From Lentzea tibetensis (GTDB lineage: Bacteria; Actinomycetota; Actinomycetes; Mycobacteriales; Pseudonocardiaceae): a stretch of 64,000 bases of DNA. This document shows, piece by piece, positions 41,086 to 50,507 of this stretch; the stretch's first letter is position 1, and each line of letters starts with the position of its first letter. The notes beneath the pieces are model-generated. The model saw only the letters and a list, made by a program, of their open reading frames with translations. It was not told the origin of the DNA and did not search any database. The translations under genes were made by a program, and so were the position numbers. Location of the stretch: positions 1 through 64,000 of the forward strand of contig NZ_VOBR01000010.1 of NCBI RefSeq assembly GCF_007845675.1. The letters run 5' to 3'.

Positions 41086-42459
41086 GTGCACCCCAGGTCC
41101 CTGCCCCCCGGACGGCCCGCGCACGTGCTGGCGGCCGCGGCCGGGTCGCTGGGCGACCAACTGCCGGAACACGGGATCGGCCAGGAGCAGGCACTGCGCA
41201 GGCTCGCCGACGTGCTCGAGACGTACGGCGTCGGCCTGCGGTCCCCGTACTCGGCAGCCCACCTGCAACCGCCACCGCTGGCCGTCGCGGTGCTCGCGGA
41301 CGCGCTGGCGAGCGCGTCGAACGCCTCGCTCGACACCTACGACTCCGGTCCGGCCGCGATCGCCGTCGAACGCTGGGTCGTCGCGCGGCTCGCCACGCTG
41401 GCCGGGTATCCGTCGGGCGACGGGGTGTTCACGCCCGGCGGCACGATCTCGAACCTCACCGCGCTGCTGCTGGCCCGCGACGCGGCCGCCGCGCGGCACG
41501 GCGTCGACGTGCGGCTCGACGGGGTCGCCGAGTTGGTCGAGCCGACCGTGTACTGCTCGGAGCTGGCGCACTTCTCTGTGCAGCGGGCGTGCGCGACGCT
41601 CGGGATCGGCGAGAACGCGGTGCGCCCGATCGAGGTCGACTCGTCGTTCCGGATGGAGCCGTCGTCGCTGGCCCGCGCGCTGCGGCACGCGTCGACGCCG
41701 GTCGCGGTCGTCGCGACCGCGGGCACGACCGACTTCGGCTCGATCGACCCGCTCCGCGAGGTCGCGGAGATCGCCGCGGCGCACGGCGCGTGGTTCCACG
41801 TCGACGCCGCGTACGGCTTCGGCGCGTTGTTCTCCACGCGGCTGGCGCCGTTGCTCGACGGGCTGGAGCTGGCCGACTCGATCACCGCGGACCTGCACAA
41901 GATCGGCTGGCAGCCCGCGGCCGCGTCGGCGTTGCTGGTGCGGTCGGCGGCGGCGTTCGAGCCGCTGAACCGCTCGGTGGCCTACCTGAACCCGGAGGAC
42001 GACCGGACGGCCGGGTACGACGGCCTGCTCGGCCGCTCGCTGCAGACGACCCGGCGGCCGGACGCGGTGAAGGTGGCCGCCACGCTGCTCGCGTTCGGCA
42101 GGGAGGGGCTGGGGCAGCTCGTCGACCACTGCCACTCGCTCGCGCAGCACGCCGCCGCGTTGCTGGCCGAGGACCCGGCGTTCGAGCTGATCGGCGGGGT
42201 GACCCTGACGACGGTCGTGTTCCGTTACACCGCATCGGATCCCGAGCTGACCGACGCGGTGAACGCCGAGCTGCGGCGGCACCTGATGCGCACCGGCGTC
42301 GCGCTGGTCGGGCGCACCGAGGTCGGCAAGGCGACATGCCTGAAGTTCACGCTGCTCAACCCGAAGACCACACCCGACGACCTCGTCCGGCTGCTGGGCC
42401 TGGTGCGCCACGCCGGTGCCGTGACCGAGGAGATGCTGCGACAGGAGGGCGTCGCATGA
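41086..42459 (+). CDS. PLP-dependent decarboxylase of siderophore biosynthesis (lysine or diaminobutyrate type)
   Basis: 457-residue group II decarboxylase making the diamine backbone. PLP features: GVFTPGGTISNLTALLLARD, HVDAAYGFGALFS with the cofactor Asp240, and K272 in DLHKIGWQPAAASALL. It corresponds in position to rhbB of rhizobactin 1021 (diaminobutyrate decarboxylase) and in type to DesA (lysine decarboxylase). No aminotransferase gene to supply diaminobutyrate is present, which mildly favours lysine as substrate. GTG at 41086 has GGAGG upstream; it is 23 bases downstream of the iron box. Confidence 0.9.
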   Translation: MHPRSLPPGRPAHVLAAAAGSLGDQLPEHGIGQEQALRRLADVLETYGVGLRSPYSAAHLQPPPLAVAVLADALASASNASLDTYDSGPAAIAVERWVVARLATLAGYPSGDGVFTPGGTISNLTALLLARDAAAARHGVDVRLDGVAELVEPTVYCSELAHFSVQRACATLGIGENAVRPIEVDSSFRMEPSSLARALRHASTPVAVVATAGTTDFGSIDPLREVAEIAAAHGAWFHVDAAYGFGALFSTRLAPLLDGLELADSITADLHKIGWQPAAASALLVRSAAAFEPLNRSVAYLNPEDDRTAGYDGLLGRSLQTTRRPDAVKVAATLLAFGREGLGQLVDHCHSLAQHAAALLAEDPAFELIGGVTLTTVVFRYTASDPELTDAVNAELRRHLMRTGVALVGRTEVGKATCLKFTLLNPKTTPDDLVRLLGLVRHAGAVTEEMLRQEGVA

Positions 42460-44048
42460 GCACACGCACGGACGCCGAGCACGCGCACCTGGAGGCCCTG
42501 TTGCGGGCTTGGGTGCGAGAGACCAACACAGCGGTTTCGCCCGGCCCGCTGACGGTTCCGCTGCCGTCGACCGGGCTCGCGCTGCACACCGAGGTGCGGC
42601 ACGCGTCGGCGACGGGCTGGCACACGTTCGGGCCGGTGACGATCGGAACGCTTCCGGCCGACCCGGTGCTGGCAGTCGCCTTGGTGGCGCAGGAGTTGGG
42701 CGGCGAGACGGCTGACCTCGTCGAGCGCACTGCCGAGTCGGTGCGCAGGGTCGCCGGGTTCCTGGAGCACCGCGGCCACTCCCCCACCCCCGCGGACGGG
42801 TTCCTGGACGCCGAGCAGTCGCTCCTGCTCGGGCACCTGCACCACCCGGCGCCGAAGTCGCGCGACGGGATCTCCGACCGGGACAACGCGCGGTTCGCAC
42901 CGGAGCTGCGCGGGTCGTTCCCGCTGCACTGGTTCGCGGCGGACCCGTCGGTGGTGTCGCACGCCGGCGGTGCGGACGTGCTGATGCAGGAGCTCGCCGG
43001 GCGGCACGTCGACGGGAAGCTGCTGATCCCCGCGCACCCGTGGCAGGCGCACGACCTGGTGCAGCGGCCGCGGATCAGGTCGTTGCTGGAACACGGTCTG
43101 CTCGAGTCGCTCGGCGAGTTCGGGCCCGAGTGGTTCCCGACGTCGTCGCTGCGCACCGTGTACCGGCCGGGCGCGCCGGTGATGCTGAAGCTGTCGCTGG
43201 GCCTGCGGATCACGAACTCGCGGCGCGAGTCGACGGCGACCGAGCTGCGCCGCGGCATGGAGATCAAGCAGCTGCTGGACACCGGGTACGCGGCCGAGAC
43301 GGTGCTGGCGCACCCCGAGTTCACGGTCGTGCGGGACCCGTCGTGGATCGCGGTCGACGAGCACGGTGACGTGACCGGGCTCGACGTGGCGGTGCGGGAC
43401 GTGCCGCCCGGACTCACCGACCTGCGCTGCCTCGCCGGTCTGGTGGCGCCGCGACCGGGGATCGGGCCCAGCAAGCTGATCTCGGTCGTGCCCGATCCGG
43501 CCGCGTGGGTCGCGTCGTACACCGACCACGTGCTGGTGCCGATGCTGAAGCTGTACGCGGAGACCGGGATCGGGCTGGAGGGGCACCAGCAGAACACGCT
43601 GGTGCGCGAGGACGCGTCCGGTGGTGCGTACCGGGACAACCAGGGCTATTACCTGGCGTCGTCGTACCTGCCGAAGCTGCTCGACCACCTGGGTGCCGAG
43701 CACTCGCGGCTGGCCGTGGTGGACGACGCGATCGTCGACGACCGGCTCACCTACTACCTGCTGCGCAACCAGGCGCTCGCGCCGATCGGCTGCTTCGGCG
43801 CGCACGGCGTCGCCGACGAGCGGGAGCTGCTGGGCGTGCTCGCCGGAAGACTCGAGGAAGCACTGCCCGCGCTGGCCAAGGCCGGTCCGGACGGCGACCG
43901 GCTGGCGCGCCGCTGGCTGACCGCACCCACGTTGCCGTGCAAGGGAAATCTGCTGACGCGGTTGCAGGGGATCGACGAGGTCCTGGCACCACTCGACGCG
44001 CAATCTGTGTACCTGGACACGCCGAACCCGTTGCTGGAGGCCAAGTGA
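42456..44048 (+). CDS. NRPS-independent siderophore synthetase, IucA/IucC family (first)
   Basis: 530-residue ATP-dependent ligase that joins a carboxylate, probably citrate, to a hydroxamated diamine. Motifs: GHLHHPAPKSRDG, IPAHPWQAHDL, SSLRTVYRPG, KLSLGLRITNSRR, EGHQQNTLV and YRDNQGYY, covering the IucA/C core and the FhuF-like C-terminal part. Position equals rhbC. ATG overlaps the decarboxylase stop (ATGA), and its stop overlaps the next start (GTGA). Confidence 0.94.
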   Translation: MSTRTDAEHAHLEALLRAWVRETNTAVSPGPLTVPLPSTGLALHTEVRHASATGWHTFGPVTIGTLPADPVLAVALVAQELGGETADLVERTAESVRRVAGFLEHRGHSPTPADGFLDAEQSLLLGHLHHPAPKSRDGISDRDNARFAPELRGSFPLHWFAADPSVVSHAGGADVLMQELAGRHVDGKLLIPAHPWQAHDLVQRPRIRSLLEHGLLESLGEFGPEWFPTSSLRTVYRPGAPVMLKLSLGLRITNSRRESTATELRRGMEIKQLLDTGYAAETVLAHPEFTVVRDPSWIAVDEHGDVTGLDVAVRDVPPGLTDLRCLAGLVAPRPGIGPSKLISVVPDPAAWVASYTDHVLVPMLKLYAETGIGLEGHQQNTLVREDASGGAYRDNQGYYLASSYLPKLLDHLGAEHSRLAVVDDAIVDDRLTYYLLRNQALAPIGCFGAHGVADERELLGVLAGRLEEALPALAKAGPDGDRLARRWLTAPTLPCKGNLLTRLQGIDEVLAPLDAQSVYLDTPNPLLEAK

Positions 44049-44629
44049 GGCCCGTGAGCCACCTCGACTCGTACCGGACGGCCGGGCACGTGGAGGCACC
44101 AGCGCCACCGTTACCGGTGCTGCCGCAGCCGTGGGACGCGCGGCTGGCCGACCCGGACGGGTTCCACCTCGACCTGATCCACCGGTGGATGCAGTCGCCG
44201 CACGTGGCGGCGTTCTGGCGGCAGGCGTGGCCGCGCGACCGGTGGGAGCTGGAGCTGCGCGACCACCTGGCCGGCAACGACATCCGGCCGGTGCTGGTGG
44301 CGCTGGAGGGCAGGCCGGTGATCTACCTGGAGGTGTACCGGGCGGCGCGCGACCGCGTCGCGAAGTGCTACCACGCCCGGCCGCACGACATCGGGCTGCA
44401 CATCGCCGTCGGTGAGCTGGCGATGACCGATCGCGGGCTGGTCCGGACGCTGCTGCCGGTGCTGACGCGGGCGCTGTTCGACGCGGACCCGCAGTGCACG
44501 CGGGTGATCCTGGAGCCGGACGTGCGCAACACGCGCGCCATCAAGTCGTTCCAGGCCGGTGGTTTCCAGCTCGCGGACGAGATCCTGCTGCCGGACAAGG
44601 TGGCCGCGCTGATGGTGTGCCCGCGATGA
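44045..44629 (+). CDS. GNAT acyltransferase of siderophore biosynthesis
   Basis: 194-residue acetyltransferase of the IucB/RhbD/DesC type that acylates the N-hydroxy-diamine to a hydroxamate. Recognisable segments are HRWMQSPHVAAFWRQAW, PVIYLEVYRAARD, IGLHIAVGE and ILEPDVRNTRAIKSFQAGGF. GTG at 44045 overlaps the synthetase stop. The acyl group is probably acetyl but cannot be read from the sequence. Confidence 0.92.
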   Translation: MRPVSHLDSYRTAGHVEAPAPPLPVLPQPWDARLADPDGFHLDLIHRWMQSPHVAAFWRQAWPRDRWELELRDHLAGNDIRPVLVALEGRPVIYLEVYRAARDRVAKCYHARPHDIGLHIAVGELAMTDRGLVRTLLPVLTRALFDADPQCTRVILEPDVRNTRAIKSFQAGGFQLADEILLPDKVAALMVCPR

Positions 44630-45930
44630 CTCCCAAGAAGGTCGTGGCCATCGGCTGCGGGCCGTTCAACCTGGGGCTGGCGGCACTGGCGTCCACTGTG
44701 GACGACCTCGACGTGGTGGTGCTGGAAGCGGAGCGCGAGCTGCGCTGGCATCCGGGCGTCATGTTCGACGACGCGGTGCTGCAGGTCAGCTTCCTGGCAG
44801 ACCTGGTGAGCATGGTGGCGCCGACGCACCCGCTGTCGTTCCTCGCCTACCTGCACGACGTGGACCGGCTGTACCCGTTCTACGTGCGCGAGCGGTTCCA
44901 CCCGACGCGCCGCGAGTACGAGGACTACCTGCGCTGGGCCGCGTCGCGGCTGCCGTCCGTGCGGTTCTCCCACCGCGTCGAGTCGGTGCGGTGGGACGGC
45001 GAGCGGTTCGCCGTGCAGGCGACCCGCGGCGACGGCAAGCGGATCACCGTGCACGGCGACGACCTGGTGCTCGGGGTGGGCACGGAGCCGTACGTGCCCG
45101 ACGCGCTGGCGAACCTGCCGTCCGAGCGGCTGATGCACAGCGCCGACTACCTCAACCGGGACGTCGACGTCGAGCACGTGACGGTCGTCGGCTCCGGCCA
45201 GTCGGGCGCGGAGGTGGTGCTGGACCTGTTGCGGCGCAACATGTCCGGCGGACCAGCGGTGAGCTGGCTGACCCGCACGCCGGTGTTCGCGCCGCTGGAC
45301 TACACGAAGCTCGTGCTGGAGATGACGACGCCGGGGTACGTGCGGCACTTCCACTCGCTGCCGCAGGACAAGCGCGACTCGCTGGTGGCCGAGCAGTGGC
45401 GGCACTACAAGGCGATCTCCGAGGGCACGATCGACGAGCTGCACGACCTGCTGTACCGGCGGGAGCTGCTGCACGGGCTGCGCGAGGTGGAGCTGCGGCC
45501 GGGCACGGCGATCCGCGAGTCGCGCGTGTCGTACTCCGGGCAGGCGGTGCTGACGTGCACGCACCGCGACACCGGCCGGGCGTTCGAGCACACCACCGAC
45601 CTGGTGATCGCCGCGACCGGGTACCGGCAGCGCAGGCCCGTGTTCCTGCAACCGCTCGAGCCGCTGGTCAAGCGCGACTCGCACGGCCGGTTCGTCGTCG
45701 GGCTCGACCACTCCGTCGAGCTGGCGCCCGTGGTGGCGGGCCGGGTGTTCGTGGCCAACGCGGACCTGCACAGCCACGGCGTCGCCGCGCCCGACCTCGG
45801 GATCGGCGCCGTCCGCAACGCGACGATCATCAACGCGGTCACCGGCCGCGAGGTGTACCCGCTGCCCAAGCGGACCGCGTTCACCAGCTTCACCGCACCG
45901 GGAGACTCTGTTGACCGACCTGTGGCGTGA
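44626..45930 (+). CDS. Lysine/ornithine/diamine N-monooxygenase
   Basis: 434-residue flavin-dependent N-hydroxylase. FAD motif AIGCGPFNLGLAALAS at the N-terminus, HPGVMFDDAVLQVSFLADLV, NADPH motif VVGSGQSGAEVVLDLL in the middle, and the C-terminal ATGYRQRRPVFL with DLHSHGVAAPDLGIGAVRNA. It hydroxylates the terminal amine of the diamine made by the first enzyme. Position equals rhbE/iucD. ATG at 44626 overlaps the acyltransferase stop. Confidence 0.94.
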   Translation: MTPKKVVAIGCGPFNLGLAALASTVDDLDVVVLEAERELRWHPGVMFDDAVLQVSFLADLVSMVAPTHPLSFLAYLHDVDRLYPFYVRERFHPTRREYEDYLRWAASRLPSVRFSHRVESVRWDGERFAVQATRGDGKRITVHGDDLVLGVGTEPYVPDALANLPSERLMHSADYLNRDVDVEHVTVVGSGQSGAEVVLDLLRRNMSGGPAVSWLTRTPVFAPLDYTKLVLEMTTPGYVRHFHSLPQDKRDSLVAEQWRHYKAISEGTIDELHDLLYRRELLHGLREVELRPGTAIRESRVSYSGQAVLTCTHRDTGRAFEHTTDLVIAATGYRQRRPVFLQPLEPLVKRDSHGRFVVGLDHSVELAPVVAGRVFVANADLHSHGVAAPDLGIGAVRNATIINAVTGREVYPLPKRTAFTSFTAPGDSVDRPVA

Positions 45931-47665
45931 GTGCTCGCGAAGGCTGCTCGCGAAGATCATCGGCGAGTTGTGCTTCGAGCAGCGGCTCACCCCCGAGCAG
46001 GGCTGCGTATTGCATTTCGCCGAGTCCGTCTACACGTTCGAAGCCGAGCGGACGGCGTTCGACGGCTGGGTCGTCACGCCCGGCTCGGTGCGCCGGGCCG
46101 CGTCCGGCATCCTCGGCGACGACGTGGTCGAGCCGTGCGAGGACGTGCAGCAGTTCCTCGTCGACGCGTGCCGCCACATGGGGGTCGACGGCTCGACGAC
46201 CGCGGGCCTGCTGTCCGAGACGACCTCGACGCTGGCGGCGGACGTGGCGCTCGCGTCGACCGCGCGCCCGGTCGCCGAGCTGACCTCGTTGCCGCACATC
46301 GAGCTGGACGGTCACCTCACCGGCCACCCGTGGCTGTTCGCGAACAAGGGCCGCGTCGGGTTCGCCGAGTCCGACCGCGAGCGCTACGCACCCGAGTCGC
46401 GCACCCCGGTGCGGCTGGCCTGGCTCGCCGCGCACCGCGGTCTCGCCGAGTTCCGGGCCACCTCGACGGTGTCCGAGTCGTCGCTGTTCGCCGACGAGCT
46501 GGACGCGGCGACGCGCGAGCGGTTCACCGAGGCGTTGAACGACCTGGGCCTCGACCCGGCCGCGTACGTGTGGCTGCCGGTCCACCCGTGGCAGCTGGAC
46601 CACGTGGTGCGCACGATGTGGGCACCCGAGCTGGCGACCGGCCGCCTGGTCGAGCTCGGCGAGGCGCCCGACTGGTACCTGCCGACGCAGTCCGTGCGCA
46701 CGATGTGCAACGTGGACAGTCCGGGCCGCGCGCAGGTGAAGCTGCCGCTGCGAATCCTCAACACCGCCGTGTACCGCGGCATCCCGCCGCACTGCACGGC
46801 CGCCGCGCCGATGACCACCCAGTGGCTGCAGGGTCTGTGGTCGCGCGACAAGCTGCTGTCCGAGTGGGGCACGGTGCTGCTGGGCGAGTTCGCGTCGGTG
46901 ACCGTGCGGCACCCGCACCTGACGCGCGCGGGCGACGTGCCGTACCAGTGGCTGGAGACGCTGGGGTGCATCTGGCGCGAGCCGCTCACCCCGCACGTCG
47001 GTCCCGGCGAGACCGCGTGGTCACTCGCGGCGGCGCTGCACGTCGACCCGTGGGGCACGCCGCTGGTCGGTGAGTTCGTTCGCCTGTCCGGACTTTCCGC
47101 CGCGGACTGGTTCGCCGCGCTGCTGCGCGTGCTGCTGCGGCCGTTGCTGCACGTGCTCTACACGTACGGCATCACGGTGAACCCGCACGGCGAGAACGTG
47201 GCGATCATCTGCTCCGGCGGTGTGCCGGTCCGCGCGGTGATCCACGACCTGGTCGACGACGTGAACGTGTCCGTGGAGCCGGTGCCCGAGCGCGGGCTCG
47301 AACCCGACTCGCACGACCGGGTGCTGCCGCGCAAGCACTGGAACGTGCTGCGGCAGTACCTGGTCGACGCGCTGCTGGTCGGTGTCTTCCGCCCGTTGCA
47401 GCTGCTCCTGCCGCTGACCGAGGCCCAGTTCTGGGGCATGGTGCGCGGCGAGGTCGAGTCCTACCGCAACCGCCACCCCGACCTCGCGTCGCGGATGGAC
47501 GCGGGAACGTTGCTGGGGCCCAGTTTCACGCGGTTCCCGTTGAACGGCTACCGGCTCACGCTCGGGTACCGGGACCTCGCCCAGCGTCCGCCGATCCCGT
47601 CGGCGGGCGAGGTCCCGAACCCGATGCACTCCGTGTCAGCGATCGCTCCCGTGGACGGCTGGTGA
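45911..47665 (+). CDS. NRPS-independent siderophore synthetase, IucA/IucC family (second)
   Basis: 584-residue ligase for the second amide bond, position equal to rhbF/iucC. Motifs: GHLTGHPWLFANKGRVGF, LPVHPWQLDHV, QSVRTMCNVDSPGRAQVKLP, ITVNPHGENVAII and VIHDLVDDVNVSVEP. TTG at 45911 with GGAG upstream overlaps the end of the monooxygenase gene by 20 bases. Its 3' end overlaps the convergent membrane protein gene by 30 bases. Two synthetases of this kind predict a citrate carrying two hydroxamate arms. Confidence 0.94.
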   Translation: MTDLWRECSRRLLAKIIGELCFEQRLTPEQGCVLHFAESVYTFEAERTAFDGWVVTPGSVRRAASGILGDDVVEPCEDVQQFLVDACRHMGVDGSTTAGLLSETTSTLAADVALASTARPVAELTSLPHIELDGHLTGHPWLFANKGRVGFAESDRERYAPESRTPVRLAWLAAHRGLAEFRATSTVSESSLFADELDAATRERFTEALNDLGLDPAAYVWLPVHPWQLDHVVRTMWAPELATGRLVELGEAPDWYLPTQSVRTMCNVDSPGRAQVKLPLRILNTAVYRGIPPHCTAAAPMTTQWLQGLWSRDKLLSEWGTVLLGEFASVTVRHPHLTRAGDVPYQWLETLGCIWREPLTPHVGPGETAWSLAAALHVDPWGTPLVGEFVRLSGLSAADWFAALLRVLLRPLLHVLYTYGITVNPHGENVAIICSGGVPVRAVIHDLVDDVNVSVEPVPERGLEPDSHDRVLPRKHWNVLRQYLVDALLVGVFRPLQLLLPLTEAQFWGMVRGEVESYRNRHPDLASRMDAGTLLGPSFTRFPLNGYRLTLGYRDLAQRPPIPSAGEVPNPMHSVSAIAPVDGW

Positions 47666-49093
47666 GCCCTCGCGGGTGTACTCGGCGCGTGCGAACCGCA
47701 GCAGCGCACCGTGCACCTGGTCGGCCTGCTCGTCGCCGAACGGCCCGATCTGCGCGAGCTCGCCGCCGACCGGCTGGATCGACACGACGTTGCCCCGCGA
47801 CAGGTGGACCCGTGAGATCTCCTGCCACGACAGCATTCCGCGCCGCCACGCCAGTCCCTCCGGCGACGCGGTGATCTCCGGCGCGAACTTCCACCTGCGC
47901 ACCCGGTCGCCCGCGATGACGAGCAGCACCGCCCAGCACACCAGGCCGTACGAGCTGGCCTTCGGGCTGCCGCCGACGATCTCGGTCGTGTAGAGGGTGG
48001 CACCAGAACCGGCGATCACGAGCACCATCACGAGCCATCCGCCGCGCAGCCACGGCTTGCGCCCGCCCGAGATGACCGACACCTCACCGCTCGGCAGCTC
48101 GTCCGCCACGGGTTCCGGCTCGGACAGCGCTTCGGGTGGTGCGGCCTGCCCTTCCCGCGTGTAGGGCACCGTCGCGAAGTGCCCCATTGCCACGTGGATG
48201 CGGGTGGCCTGCTCGTCCCCGAACCGCCTGATCCGCGTGGTCTCCCCCGTCCGGGGCTCGATGACCAGGGTGTTGGCCCTGGTCAGGTGCACCCGTCCGA
48301 TCTCGGCCCAGCCGAGCTTCGTTCTGCCCCACGCCATGCCCTCGGGCGAGATCGTGACCGACGGCATGAACACCGCGCGCCGCACCCAGTTGCCGACGAC
48401 CAGCAGCACCACCGCCCATCCGCCGACGGCCAGCGCGGTGTGGTTCGGGTAGTCCCCGAACGCCCACGGCGTCGACCGGACGGCCGGGACGACGGCGAGC
48501 ACCAGCACGATCAGGTGCCCTTTGAAGCCGAGCCACATCTTCCGCCCACCGCTGACGACGACGTCCCTGCTCGGTTCTTCGGTGGGCCGCTGGTAGCCGG
48601 CCGCGTCGTCGGCGTCGACCTCGGCCTTGATCTTCCGCAGCACCGGGCGTGCCGTGAGGTAGGTCAGGTACAGCCACCCGAGGGCGAACGGCAGCGCGAG
48701 CCAGCCCCACCACGCGAGCGGCTGGTCGGCGGCGCGGACGTGGTGCGACCGCCGCCCGGTCCCCTCCTTGACGACCGGCACGTGCTGACCGATGTCGGCG
48801 GGCGTCAGGAAGTTCACCGGCCTGCGCGCGAACGGCCCGTCGTGCTGCCCCAGGTCCGCCATGCACTGGTGCCAGAAGCCGAACCCGTGCGTGCTGACCG
48901 GACCGTGCCGGTCGCACTCCCGCGCGATGGCGAACGTCTGCCCCGGCCGCGGCGCGGGATCGGGACCGTACCTGTCGGTGAACGCGTTGATGATCGTCGC
49001 GCCCAGCAGCCAGCCGAGCAGCGGCATGACCAGGACCGCGAACACCAGCCGAAGCACCCTGCGCTTCAGCTCCCCCAGTTCTGTTTGCTCCAC
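47636..49093 (-). CDS. Membrane protein with two tandem PH-like modules (DUF6346-like)
   Basis: 485 residues. An N-terminal membrane helix is followed by an extracytoplasmic region and then two similar modules, each a pair of hydrophobic segments plus a PH-like domain. The modules align at SPEGMAWGRTKLGWAEIGRV and SPEGLAWRRGMLSWQEISRV, again at FGDEQATRIHVAM and FGDEQADQVHGAL, and both end YTREG. The protein arose by internal duplication. I associate it with DUF6346 proteins of Pseudonocardiaceae. GTG at 49091-49093 is the likely start. Function unknown; no evidence that it exports the siderophore. Confidence 0.75.
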   Translation of the reverse strand: MEQTELGELKRRVLRLVFAVLVMPLLGWLLGATIINAFTDRYGPDPAPRPGQTFAIARECDRHGPVSTHGFGFWHQCMADLGQHDGPFARRPVNFLTPADIGQHVPVVKEGTGRRSHHVRAADQPLAWWGWLALPFALGWLYLTYLTARPVLRKIKAEVDADDAAGYQRPTEEPSRDVVVSGGRKMWLGFKGHLIVLVLAVVPAVRSTPWAFGDYPNHTALAVGGWAVVLLVVGNWVRRAVFMPSVTISPEGMAWGRTKLGWAEIGRVHLTRANTLVIEPRTGETTRIRRFGDEQATRIHVAMGHFATVPYTREGQAAPPEALSEPEPVADELPSGEVSVISGGRKPWLRGGWLVMVLVIAGSGATLYTTEIVGGSPKASSYGLVCWAVLLVIAGDRVRRWKFAPEITASPEGLAWRRGMLSWQEISRVHLSRGNVVSIQPVGGELAQIGPFGDEQADQVHGALLRFARAEYTREGSPAVHGSDR

Positions 49094-49122
49094 ACGGCCG
49101 GAGAGTAACGCAGCCGAACGGG

Positions 49123-50472
49123 CTACTCGCCGCGGATCACCTTGCGCAGCTTGGGAAGCCGCTCGGACAGCGCCCGCTCGGCACCGCGCGGCGTGGGCGA
49201 GTAGTAGTCGCGGCCCACGAGGTCGTCCGGCGGGTACTGCTGCGTGAGCACGCCTTCCGGCACGTCGTGCGGGTAGTGGTAGCCCTGCGCGTTGCCGAGC
49301 TTCGCGGCGCCCGCGTAGTGCCCATCGCGCAAATGCGGCGGGACCGTGCCGACGAAGCCCTTCCGCACGTCCTCGATGGCGCCGTAGATGGCGGTGGTGA
49401 CGGCGTTGGACTTCGGCGCGGTCGCCAGGTGGATGGTGGCCTGCGCGAGGTTCAGCGCGCACTCCGGCAGCCCGATCAGCTGCACGGCCTGTGCCGCGGC
49501 GACGCACACCTGCAACGCCGTCGGGTCGGCCATGCCGACGTCCTCGGACGCGTGGATCACCAGGCGCCGCGCGATGAAGCGGGGGTCCTCGCCCGCCTCG
49601 ATCATGCGCGCCAGGTAGTGCAGCGCGGCGTCGACGTCCGAGCCGCGGATGGACTTGATGAACGCCGACGTCACGTCGTAGTGCTGGTCGCCCTGCCGGT
49701 CGTACCTGACCGCCGCCTTGTCCACAGTGGACTCCAGCACGGCGAGCGACACGACACCGTCGTTCGAGGCGACCGCCGAGTCGGCCGCGGCCTCCAGCGC
49801 GGTCAGCGCGCGCCGGGCGTCGCCACCGGCCAGCCGGACCAGGTGGTCGAGCGCGTCGGCGTCGACCGTCACGGAACCACCGAGTCCACGCGGATCGGAC
49901 ACGGCGCGCGAGACGACCGCCAGCACGCCCTCGTCGGTCAACGGCCGCAGCTGGAGCACCAGCGAGCGCGACAGCAGCGGTGACACGACCGAGAAGAACG
50001 GGTTCTCCGTGGTGGCGGCGACCAGCAGCACGATGCGGTCCTCGACGGCGCCGAGCAGCGCGTCCTGCTGGGTCTTCGAGAACCGGTGCACCTCGTCGAT
50101 GAACAGGACGGTCGACTCGCCGGAGCGCACGAGGCGGCGACGCGCCTCGTCGATGACCGCGCGCACCTCCTTCACGCCCGCCGACAACGCCGACAGCGCC
50201 ACGAACCGGCGGCCGGTCGCCCTGGACACCAGCGTGGCCAGCGTCGTCTTGCCGGTGCCCGGCGGGCCGTAGAGCATCACCGACGCCGGGGTGGCGCCCT
50301 CCACCAGCCTGCGCAGCGGCGCTCCTGGGCCGAGCAGGTGATCCTGCCCGACGACCTCGTCCAGCACCGCGGGCCGCATCCGGACGGCCAGCGGCGCGTT
50401 CGCGGCCAGACGCTCGGCTTTCTCCTCGTCGGTGGCGCCGAACAGGCCCTCGTCGAACAGACCTTCGCTCAT
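49123..50472 (-). CDS. rarA: Replication-associated recombination protein A (MgsA/RarA AAA ATPase)
   Basis: 449-residue AAA+ ATPase acting at stalled replication forks. Walker A is [13 protein letters not shown], Walker [13 protein letters not shown], sensor 1 [10 protein letters not shown], and the C-terminal domain contains [10 protein letters not shown]-like and [11 protein letters not shown] segments and [22 protein letters not shown] at 50470-50472 begins [12 protein letters not shown]; the upstream open frame shows no family likeness. In mycobacteria rarA lies near alaS; here the siderophore block lies between them. Confidence 0.95.
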   Translation of the reverse strand: MSEGLFDEGLFGATDEEKAERLAANAPLAVRMRPAVLDEVVGQDHLLGPGAPLRRLVEGATPASVMLYGPPGTGKTTLATLVSRATGRRFVALSALSAGVKEVRAVIDEARRRLVRSGESTVLFIDEVHRFSKTQQDALLGAVEDRIVLLVAATTENPFFSVVSPLLSRSLVLQLRPLTDEGVLAVVSRAVSDPRGLGGSVTVDADALDHLVRLAGGDARRALTALEAAADSAVASNDGVVSLAVLESTVDKAAVRYDRQGDQHYDVTSAFIKSIRGSDVDAALHYLARMIEAGEDPRFIARRLVIHASEDVGMADPTALQVCVAAAQAVQLIGLPECALNLAQATIHLATAPKSNAVTTAIYGAIEDVRKGFVGTVPPHLRDGHYAGAAKLGNAQGYHYPHDVPEGVLTQQYPPDDLVGRDYYSPTPRGAERALSERLPKLRKVIRGE

Positions 50473-50507
50473 GCGTTCGAGCCTAACCTGTGCGAAAATG
50501 CACGCTC

